DNA from: Phylloscopus collybita
Taxonomy: Eukaryota > Chordata > Aves > Passeriformes > Phylloscopidae
Assembly (NCBI GenBank): GCA_027886175.1
Contig: JAJNNQ010000001.1
Coordinates: 9,754,501 to 9,818,500, forward strand
Direction of reading: 5' to 3'
DNA length: 64,000 nt
Each line of letters begins with the position of its first letter. Positions within the stretch are counted from its first letter, which is position 1. The position numbers and the translations under genes were made by a program. The notes under the pieces were generated by a model. It did no database searches. It was not told the DNA's origin and worked only from the letters and a program-made list of their open reading frames with translations. Below, piece after piece: positions 36,201 to 64,000 of the stretch.

Positions 36201-38160
36201 CACCCAGCCCCTGGGGAGAAGGTTGGCTCACTTGGGATGGCATTGAGAGAAGAAGACCATGTTTACCATTTTCCTCCAGTTTGGTATGAGATGTGCAGAA
36301 ACCATAGGCATTTTTTTTTTAAAAGAAGCTTCGGGACAGAGAACCGTTGGATGCAAAGTTCTTGAGGATGAAGGAACGATTGCCAGTGTTTTTTTAATGA
36401 ATGATCAATCTGCTGTTACACCCAATGCTAACTACTGTGGCTTTCAGCTGATGAGGGACTGTGCATGTAGCAAGATCTTGAACAAGTGGATTTCCTTTTA
36501 CTTGAAGCTTTTCATCGGTACAAATTGGGAATTTAATTGAATTCTCTTTCCTCTCCACCTCATTCCCTCCTTTTTCCTGGCGTTCTTAAAAGTTGGCAAG
36601 CTCTGAACTTGGGTAGAAGGATTGAACAGATCTTGGGTGAAGTGTGCTTTGGGTTTGGTTTTTTTTAAAACAGTCTTTAGGGAAATCTCCCTTTCAGACC
36701 TTTTTGAGGAACTGTTGAATACATCCAGTTGTTGTACTGTACCTACTGCCAACGTAAGTCCAGCTCTCAGATTTCTGAAAAAAAAAAAGCCCCACCTTGT
36801 GCTGCTCAGAACAGAGTTTACTTGCAGGATCTGTGTAGGAGAAGCATTGCAAGGATTGCAAAAGCCAGTCTTTTTCTAAAAAAAAAAAAAAAAGTAAAAT
36901 ATATATATATATATAAAAAAAATGGTTCACAAATATAAAGATCTCTGGAATACAATCATGAAGAGGCATAACAGGTGCTACTAGCTGGAATGTGCCTGAC
37001 TGAAACACAATAAGGCAAGCTGAATGGAGCCCAGTGATTACTGATTTCAGTTTCAGGTAGTTGTCCTAAAAGATTTGTTTGCTTTAATAAAGGTGGATGC
37101 TGGTAGGTATAGAACATTTCCACTCTGAGCACGCTACTCCTGTACGATGGTGCACTTAATGATCACAGATTTTAATGTTTTTATTACATCATGAAATGTA
37201 ATTCTACTTTCTTTGTCCTGTCTTTATTCTGAATGAGCAGCATGCTCTACAATGAAGAGTGTGTTATGGTTTTTTTTTTTTTTTTTTGGGTGATATATTA
37301 ATATATATTGATTTGTTTTTCTCATTTGGAAGCGATTTTTAAACAGAGACATTTGCATTTGTTTCAAAAGCCCAAATAAGTCGAATGGCTTGGATTTCTT
37401 TTCATGTTGAAATATTAAAACTTGAGTTATGACCTTAAAAGTCTTTGTGTTTCAGCAGATTAAATTTTTTGTCTGTGGTAACAGGGTATATTTGCAATTC
37501 CTTTTTTTTTTAATTTTTTTTTTTATTTTTAACCACTCCCATGTCTCATTCTTGACCTCAGCTGGTTCCCAAGTAGGTTTCTGTAGCTACCCCCTAATTA
37601 ATTTAATCTGCTAACGAGCTGCTGCTCCATGGATTTGACACTTATTACCTGCAGCTCCTCCTGTAGGTTCTGACTTGGGTTTTGCACATGTTTACTTTTC
37701 TTTGAAGTGTTACTTGAATTTGTGTCTCTCGAGTGCAGAAGGGTCCTGCCCTGCCCTCGAGAGGAACTGAGCTCTGACTCCAGTGTAATTATTGACCTTG
37801 GAGATGATGGAAGGGACAGAGAGTTATTGTACAGAGGGGGAATTAGGGGAATGGGATGGAGTGCTGGGCAGCTAGAGCAAAGTGAAGGTCTTCCAGTGCA
37901 GTCTCTCCGTGGTTTTTTTCCCCTTCCAGGACTCCCTGACTAGGCTGCTGCAACTTTGTAAATTATGTTAGATAGTTTGCTGCTTGTAAATAATTAAAAG
38001 GCTTTATGGTTTCTAAAGTGCTGAGTATTAAACACCGTCATGAGTGTAACTTTTGTTACCATGCTTTTCATGCTTGTGCTTTATTTCTCACTGTTTGATA
38101 TTATAAACCATATTTATTTTATGAAACACTGAAATTTAATAAAAACCATTAACTGATTTC
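36201..38160 (+). other. CAMSAP1: CAMSAP1 3' UTR
   Basis: AT-rich sequence follows the stop codon. A proximal AATAAA lies at 37,086-37,091 and a stronger one at 38,138-38,143, followed by a GT-rich element. A Pumilio-type TGTAAATA occurs at 37,985-37,992, and an (AT)n run at about 36,899-36,914. The end is inferred from the distal signal. Confidence 0.7.
38138..38143 (+). promoter_or_regulatory. CAMSAP1: Distal polyadenylation signal of CAMSAP1
   Basis: AATAAA is followed about 35-60 bases later by a TGTGTACTTTTGTTGGTGTG-type GT-rich downstream element. This is the best 3' end for the gene within reach of the stop codon. Confidence 0.65.
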
Positions 38161-41100
38161 CTTTTTATTTCATGTGTACTTTTGTTGGTGTGACACTCCA
38201 TCCCCTCCAAGAACTAATAACACTTTAAAGATGTGCTGTTCTCTTTGGTAAAGCTTCACCTGCCAGGAGCTGCAATAACTTTGTGACAAGAGCTTATTTC
38301 TCCTGACTTGCAGTGGGCAAGAATGGGACCAAAAAGCTCTCAGAAAATTGAGGAATAGTTTAAGGATTTATTTCATCAGACTCTTGAACCTGTCTGCTGA
38401 GGCTCCTTAGATCTGTGGAGTCACTCAGTGACAGAATTTTGCTCATTTTCTAGTCAGTGTTGAGGTTTGGGTTAAATTTGTGGAATTCTGAATACAGAGC
38501 ATTTCTGACTGTGGCTTTAGTGACCTCGTGTTCAACCCTTCCCTCCCAAGGACAGAAAATCCTGATGTGTAGCACTGATAAAGTGATCTGGACCCTGATA
38601 ACTGTGCTGGTGTCACTTCTAAAAACCCCTGCTTAGAGAATGGGATTTTTGTCCTTTCAGAGCACAGTGGGAATACCTGAAATCAGGGAAATGTGTGGGA
38701 ATCACCTGTTCCCTCAGGCCCAGGGGCTGTCATCCCTGCAGCCAAATGGAATTAATTGGGCAACCTGCAGCTTAAGCTGCTTGTTTGGGTTGCTTTTTTT
38801 TTTGGAGCCAGGGTTGTTCCCTCTCAGCTCTGTCCAAACAAGCAGAACTAGATAAAAAAAACTCTTCCAGCTGCTCCCAGAGGTTCTGGTTGTGCTTCCT
38901 GGGAGGCAGAGGAGAAAGTGGGAGCTGTGTCTGTGACCTCTCTCTCTGTTCCTTACTAACAAATCCAAGAGTGTACATCTTTAAAGTGCTTTCAAAGTGC
39001 AATTTCTTTCTCCCCAGCTCTGTCCATCACTCTGTGTGTCCCATGTGCTGTTTGCATCTGTGCCTGCCGTGGTTTTGTCTCATTTTCATCCTGCTCTCAG
39101 GTGGGGGAAGTGCTCAAGCCAAAAGAACCTGAGTTTGGAAAAGATTAACTGACTTTGGAAGCTTTCACCTACACTGCAAGGGCTGAATGTGCCAAGGAAA
39201 TAAAGCTGATTTTTTGTTCCCACTGCACTGGGGAGCTGAGTGTAGAAATCTCTGGAGTTTCTCTTCCTAAACCCAGGGCTTTGGGGCTGTAGTTTGAAAT
39301 AAGAATGACAGGAATGTGCTCTCAGGACTTGAATTTGCCATTCCTTTTGCTTTCCCCCCCACAAATCCCCAGAACTGGTGACAGGAGCAGTGTCAGACCA
39401 CCCCCAAACCCCTCACTTTCTATTTTATTTAATTGATTGTTTAAATAAACAAGGACTGAGGTGTCTCCTGTCCACTCTGAGCTGACTGTCCTGGGAATCT
39501 GGTGCCTGCTGCTCCCAGCCCTGGAATGGAGCAGTCCTTGGGGATGTGAACTAAGCTCTTAGCCATGCTCTGCTTATCCAATTAAGTGGCTTGCAGTTAA
39601 TTAGGGGGTTAAATGTAATTAATTTTCAGCAGTTGAGGGAGAGGCAGGTGGCTGAGGGGGGTGGGTTTGGGGGTCAAAATTCTTGGGATGAGGCTGTGCT
39701 GGGATTCTCCAAGGACATGGCTCCAAAAAGAAGATTTTGGAGGAGTTTGGTACCATTTTACTGCTGTTCATAGGCAGAACTGAAGAAATATTTTGGGGTT
39801 GGTGTTGTGTGCTTCAGATCAGTGAAAACTTGTTATACAGAATTCTTCAGGCCAGTTTAAAATTGGAATATTCATCTGGGCCACTCTAATAAAGTGTATT
39901 TTCCACATTGCATTGAAAATTTTACAATTAATTCCAGCTTACCACTCAGACATTGGACTTCTCTTACCAGGTAGTAAGTAAAAAATAATTACAGGGGTTT
40001 CTTTGAAGTTTTCGTTATTCTGAAAAGAAAATATTCCCCTGAGCTTTCTGTTGCAGGTTTGTTTAAGGCTTGGGTTGGTTTTAGAGGGTTTGAAGATTTC
40101 AAGCTTCCTGTGAGCCTGTGAAAAGGTGCATTTTTACTCCTCTGCTCCAAGTGGTAAGTTCAGCTCTTCTTTGAAAAAAAATCAACTGAAATTTTTAAGG
40201 AAAATGCCATTCCAGAACTGGAATTTTGTGCCCCTTCCTCCTCCAGCCTGTGCTGAGCACGGGCACGTTCCTGTTGTAAAAAAAACTACAGGGTGGATTT
40301 AATTTGCTTGTCTGTGCTAAATATAAATTCACTTTTATCTTGGTGCTGAAATCCTGTCACACTTTTCCTGATCCATCCCTCTGAACTCGTTCAGAAAGAA
40401 CACATTTATTGTAGTGGGGGGAAAAAAAAAAACACAAAAAAACCTCTGGGGGAGCGTGTGCAGCAGGGGTGATGAAATATTCAATACCCAGCATTTGTTA
40501 AAATTCAAATGAGGTACTTGAAAGAATGGTTTGAAATCCAAATTATTGTGGCATTACCTGGAAATCCCAGCAAAGGAAAAACTCTTTTCTTTCCACTCTG
40601 TCTTCCAGGGAATAAGCATAAAAACCTGAATTTTCAGAAAAAAATACAAAAAAAATCCTTCCTGGATTTGGTTTCCTTTTTGTTGCCCAGCCACACCAAC
40701 CCCATTGTTTTTAATGTAAATTCAAATGCTCTAATTTTTTTTTTCTCTGCTACAAGGAATTTGTAGTGTTAGAGGCTGATTTTCCTCAACTGGGGCAAAT
40801 ATTTGAATGAATTCTGGTTCATTTTGCAGAGTTCTTTCCTCTTTTCTGTGCCTGCTGCTGTGGAAGGTGGAACAAGAGGGAGAAGTGAAGACTCCACTGC
40901 TGGGAAGTGCTGAAATCCCCTTTGTGCTGAGCTTTAAATCCTGTTCTGCAGCCTTGGATGGGTTTTCAGCCACTGAGAGCTGCTCTTGGTGGTGTTCAAA
41001 TTCCCTTATTTTGGGTGTAATCACTGCAGTTTGGATGTCCTGGAAAACCAGGAGGATTTTGTTCTCCGTGTACAGATTTGACTGGTTTGAAGCCAATAAT

Positions 41101-41715
41101 TAAAAAGTAATTTAGCAGGGACTTGGCTTCCTGCTGTCCTTTTACCTGCAGCTTCCTCACATCTATGTCCAGCCCAGAATTGTCTCCCCTATTTAAGGGA
41201 TGTTCCTTGTGTCCTTCTGTGGGATTTGAAATAAATGGATTTTTACAGTATTTGCCTAAAATGCTGAATAAAAACAATCTCTGCTTACCTGCTTTGATGT
41301 CCAAGCTAAAATCTTTGTGTATGACTGTAGCATGCTCTAGAAATATTGGAAAATACTGGAAACTTTGGAGCCAGTGACAAATTTGAAGTGTTGGGAGGTA
41401 GAAGAACACGTACTAAACCTTGGCTAAACACCAGACTAAAAAAAAAAAAAAAATCCCTTTAAATACCTACAAAATTTAACGCATTTATGAAATCACAGAA
41501 ATTAGGATTAAATAAATCAAATCATCTTTAAAAGCTCCTCTGCCACGCCAGGCCCTTGGTGCCTGAAAGCACAAAGAGTTTGAAAATGAAGTTAAAAAAA
41601 AAATAAAGCTGGGAAGAGCTGCCTTGAGCCTCGACTTCAACCCCATCATCCAACGGATTTTAAAACAGACTCCCAGAAAAAAAAAAAAAAAAGAAAAACC
41701 AGACAGCAGTGTCTC
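38161..41715. other. Intergenic gap between convergent CAMSAP1 and KCNT1
   Basis: About 3.6 kb lie between the two inferred 3' ends. No coding region, RNA gene or recognisable transposon was seen. Several further AATAAA hexamers occur (for example near 39,198 and 39,888), so a longer CAMSAP1 transcript cannot be excluded. Confidence 0.5.
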
Positions 41716-41735
41716 CTGTTGCTGCATGCAGCTCT

Positions 41736-41741
41736 TTTATT
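41736..41741 (-). promoter_or_regulatory. KCNT1: Polyadenylation signal of KCNT1 (distal candidate)
   Basis: Read on the - strand, AATAAA is followed by GCTGCATGCAGC, then a TGTCTGG and long T-rich downstream element. This is a well-formed cleavage region facing CAMSAP1. Confidence 0.5.
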
Positions 41742-43837
41742 TTCATTTATCTTTACAGAAATGTGAAGCATCTTCACAAGAATTGTACAAAACCCTCTCC
41801 CCTTGGCTGGCTGCATCCCAGCTCCCGGCGTTCGGCCTCCGAGAGGAAGGACGGGAGTTGCTGTTGCTGATTTTAAAAAAAAAAAAAAAAAAATCCATGC
41901 AGGAGCTGAGCTTGGAATAAAAACCTCCTGTTCTAGAGAGATTAAATAAAAAGGGGGAGGGGGGGATAACAAGGAAATAAATATATTCCTAACATTGGCT
42001 TGAGTAGTTGAGTTTAATGCAGGATACATGGGTTTAGTCCATATTGAGCGTATCAAACCGTTAGTGGACACGGAACATGCGCCGGAGCCGCTGCTGGAAA
42101 ACCCCAAAATATCCCAGCTGTCCTCCTTTCTGCATCCCCCCAGGGCCTGCCAGGTCTCTGCATTTCCTCCAGAAAATGGGATTTTTTTTTTTTTTTTTTC
42201 TTTCCTGGGAAGCAATAGGCACTCTCCTCTTCCCATGGAAGCTCCTTGTGCCCCCTCTCCCTTTCTGTCGCCGCGTCGTCGACGTTTCCAGGACCGTTAG
42301 AAAAATAAACTGCTTTTGTTTTTACATTAATATTGTAACTGAGGAGAAGGAATTAGAGAGAAAAAAAAAATAAAAAATGGTTCTCAGACTTGCATTGCCC
42401 ACAGGTGAGTATTTACAGGGTGGTTTTTTTTTTCCCCCCATCCCGTGGGAAGGTCGGCTGGAAATTTACAGCGGAGGGTTTGTACACGGAGCCTCCGCTT
42501 CAAAAGGCAGGGATTTTGTACACTGAACAAACAGAAGCATCGTTAAAAATGCAGGAATTATCCAGGGCATTTCCATAACAGCACAAAGCACAGAGGCTTC
42601 AGTCCTTTTTTGGCATCTTTGGGATCGTTTTCTCCTGGGGTTAAGGGGCAGGAAGGAGCTGGGTGTGCACGCTGAGGAAGGAGGGACCCAACCCCACGGC
42701 CATTGGAGCCTCTGGGACACAGGTTTGGCTGACCTGGCTGCTCAGGGCTGGGGGAGTGAAATCTGAAGTTAATTAAGGAGGTTTTAAAAGAAATTTAATT
42801 TTCTTTGCCGTGGGAGGGTTGAGCCGAGGAGCTGCGCTCGCTTCCCCGCGCGCTCACACACAGCTCACAGCCAAACAAGCAAAAAAATCATAGAAATCGT
42901 CTGTTCTCAGTAAATACATGCAAATAGTCACTCCTTTTGTTTTATTTGGGGTCTGAGCTTTTGTTTGTTTGCTGGTTTGGGGGTTTTTTTGTCATTTTTT
43001 GGTTTTTTGTTTTTACCTCTAATACTGCTTTGTTCCACTCTCCCTTCGAAGTGGGGTTTGGAAAATGATCCATATTAAATGCAGACACTTAAACACATCA
43101 ATACTCCATAACCTGAGCATCCTGAGGCTTCAAGTTAACACAGAGCCCACGTGTCCTTTTGTACTTCAACCACACCCTCTTTTGAACCAACAGCTTCTTT
43201 TTGCCGTTTTGAAACGACGGATTTGGCAGGTGAAGCTTCAAACAGAAATAAATAAAACATGTTCCTGCTTTCAGCAGACAGGTACAAAACAAATCATTAA
43301 AAAGCCATCAAAACAACCCCAAAAAAGCTTTAAAGACAGTTCTGTTTGTGCCCACAGCTCAGCAGGGTTGGAGGGCTTGCACTCCTTGCTTTTACCTGTG
43401 GTACCTCACCCAGCCTGGGATGTGCCACCACTCAAGGGATCCTGCCTGGCACTTCAGGAAAAATAAAATAAAAATAAAATAAAATAACAGATGGACCCCA
43501 GACCTCATCCAGGCACAGCAGGTGTCTCTAAACACCCTTTTGAGGCGATACCAGCCTTGGCACTGGTCCTACCCTGGGCATCTCTGTTCTCCCTCAGGGG
43601 CATGGGCAGGATGGGCAGCACATCCCCATAGGCTGGGGCATCTCCCCAGCTGTTTAAAACCCATTTAAAACAGGTTTTGGCTTGTTTTCTTGTTTGTTTT
43701 CTTTGTAAACATTGATTGGGGGTGTATTTGGGGAGCAAACAGTGGATGCTGAAGGCAGTGAAGCATTCAGCTGGCAGCGAGTGCGGGAAGCTGATGGGAT
43801 CTCATGGCCATGTTGTGCTTTACAAGCTCCTTGCTAA

Positions 43838-43868
43838 AAAAAAAAAATAAAATAAAATAAAATAAAAT
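43838..43868. repeat. (AAAAT)n microsatellite
   Basis: Short AAAAT-type array in the probable KCNT1 3' UTR; a similar one lies at about 43,457-43,487. Confidence 0.85.
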
Positions 43869-45053
43869 ATCACACGGGAATTGGAAGATATGAACAGGGA
43901 AGTATATAAAGTTAACAACTCAGTTATTCACTCGGCAGTCAAATAAACCCTTTCCACACCAATGCTGCAGAATGTGCAAAAGTAGATGAGGAACACGTCC
44001 GATGCTTGTGGCGGTGTGGGGACGTTCATGCACCTCTGCTGCGGGGGGAGCCGGGGGGGACAGGGGCTGCAGAGTCCAGCGGGGGTGGCTGGAGCTGCCA
44101 GGGGCCACAGGGGACAGGGAGGGGACAGGAGGGGACAGGCAGAACCCGCTGCCTTAACGGTGTGACCGAGGGGAGGGGAAGGACAGTAGGACACGGCCAG
44201 GACGGACGGGATGGGGGGGTTGGATCCCAGCCCGCCCTGGCTGGAGGGGAAAGGGCCAAGTGGAGACACCAAACCAGCACATCCAGGCGTGTGGCCCTGG
44301 CCAGCCCAGCCCATCCTGCACAGGACAGGCAGCCCCGAATGTCCCCGGCAGCTCCGCTCCAGCAGCAGAGCGAGGGGACACAAAGCCAGCGGCTCAGAGG
44401 CACAGCCACGGAGCTGGCCCGGCTTTTGGAACCCCGGGGCTCGGCGTGGTTCGGTGTGTGAGGTGCCACCAGGCGTGGGGGACGGAGCAGCCCCTGTCCC
44501 CTCCATCCCAGAGTCCTTCCCCAGCTTGGCCACCCAGCACAGAAACCCAGCAGAGGGTGAAGAGCACGGGTCGGGTGAAAGAGCAGAAGTTTGGGTACCC
44601 CGGGGGACTCCTGGCGAAGGAGGAGGAGGAGGAGGAGGAAGAAGAGCAGGGTTTCGCTGCAGTCTCACTCTCGCCTTTACCAGCCCCATGAACGCAACCA
44701 ACCCCAACCACAGCCCTGCTCCCCCCTAAAGGTCATCGGCGTCCGGGCTCAGCCACGTCCCACCAGCACCAGCGAAGACTTTCTCACTAGTTGCGGTATC
44801 GGTATAAAAAGTTAAAATCCCCGGGGGCGCACGGCCACCGGCTGCCGATGTGTCTGTCCGGCTGTGCCGCCCCTCCCGGGGGCTCCGGGCATCCCTCCCG
44901 CCGAGGGCGCAGAGCCAGGCTGGGCATCGCCTTTCTCCGGGGCACCGCGGGCAGCAGCCGCCTTCCCCCGGGGGCTGGGGCCGTCCTCTGGGTGGGTGCC
45001 CGCCTGTCCCGGAGCCCTGTGCCCGCAGGGACGCGGCGGCGCTCGGCGGCTGC

Positions 45054-63458
<18,405 letters not shown>

Positions 63459-64000
63459 CTGAGGAATTCAAACCAAAGGAGATTCGAATAAGCTTAAAAA
63501 CTTCGCCAGAGGGCAATTCAAATTAACACTGCTCTGCCACCAGAACCCTGCTGGATGAGGGAAACACGGCGCAGGAACCAGGAGAGGTGCAGTGGTGGTG
63601 GCAGGAACTCTGGGAGCAGGAAACACTCCTCAGTCCTCTCCACAGCCACCACATCCCTCTGTCTGTCGCTGCTGCCACCCAGAACTTGGGGACAACCAGG
63701 CTTCATGCAAGGATGGAGAGTGACAGTGACAGTGACAGTGACAGATCGCTGGCACCCGGAGGAGGGGGTGACGCAGGGTCCGAGTCTCTGCTGCCAACCC
63801 TCCCTGAGAAGGTGCCGTTTGTTAAGGTCACTTTTCCCGGCCATTTGAAGTGGCTTTGGTCCAAAGGAGTCAGCTTGTGCCTCTCCTTGTCTGGCTTGGA
63901 GCGGTGCCGCTCCCTCCGGAGGCAGCAGAGCCGGGCATGAGCAGGAGTCACCCCACCGAGCTCGGGATGTGTCAGCCTGACCCCAACCACACTGAACCCG
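63459..64000 (-). other. KCNT1: KCNT1 intron, cut by the window end
   Basis: Both strands were read for the exon encoding S2, which should precede the first visible exon. It is not here, so the intron continues past the window. Confidence 0.7.
63717..63744. repeat. (GTGACA)n microsatellite
   Basis: About four to five copies of the hexamer in the KCNT1 intron at the right end of the window. Confidence 0.9.

Larger units (their letters stand above)
41720..45053 (-). other. KCNT1: Probable KCNT1 3' UTR
   Basis: No other gene is seen between the stop codon and the - strand AATAAA at 41,741-41,736. This stretch mixes GC-rich and AT-rich parts with (AAAAT)n runs near 43.46 and 43.85 kb. Another - strand AATAAA lies near 42,945, so shorter forms are possible. 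The end is inferred. Confidence 0.5.

Noticed and set aside
43928..44707. 259-codon open frame on the - strand downstream of KCNT1
   Set aside because: Proline-rich, low-complexity translation of GC-rich DNA in the probable KCNT1 3' UTR. There is no domain and no splice context.

Overview
The window is nuclear DNA from a bird, probably a songbird. CR1 retrotransposon tails, solo LTRs and many GC-rich minisatellites are scattered through it. It carries two convergent vertebrate genes whose proteins can be read exon by exon: CAMSAP1 on the + strand and KCNT1 (Slack) on the - strand. The same tail-to-tail pair lies in human 9q34, which corresponds to chicken microchromosome 17 (established synteny). 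The songbird assignment rests on the look of the LTRs and is an inference.

Layout. 1-10,380 is intergenic DNA upstream of CAMSAP1. It holds CR1 fragments, a small CpG-rich patch with a candidate first exon near 3.2 kb, and a 70-bp minisatellite at 9.95-10.39 kb. A dense CpG island follows at 10.39-11.39 kb and is the CAMSAP1 promoter. CAMSAP1 has one inferred non-coding first exon and 17 coding exons (11,556-36,200). Its 4,830-nt reading frame joins without a break and encodes 1,609 residues, with a 3' UTR of about 2 kb ending near 38,160. A gap of about 3.6 kb follows. The KCNT1 3' UTR (about 41.7-45.05 kb) and 25 coding exons (45,054-63,458, - strand) fill the rest. The first KCNT1 exons, encoding the N-terminus, S1 and S2, lie beyond the right edge. 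The visible part encodes 1,043 residues, from S3 to the C-terminal ETQL.

Function. CAMSAP1 protects and organises microtubule minus ends. KCNT1 is a sodium-activated potassium channel. They are neighbours, not a functional operon. Every exon junction listed was checked for reading phase and for GT-AG borders, with one GC-AG exception in KCNT1.

Mobile and repeat DNA. Six LTR-like insertions lie in introns, and all appear antisense to their host gene. Three have TG...CA ends and perfect 6-bp target-site duplications, and two of those are the same family. KCNT1 introns also hold several minisatellites, some starting within about 10 bases of a splice donor. No novel multi-gene system was found. 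The most interesting observations are the splice-site-adjacent repeats and LTRs, two strong hairpins in KCNT1 introns, and a possible alternative first exon for CAMSAP1.
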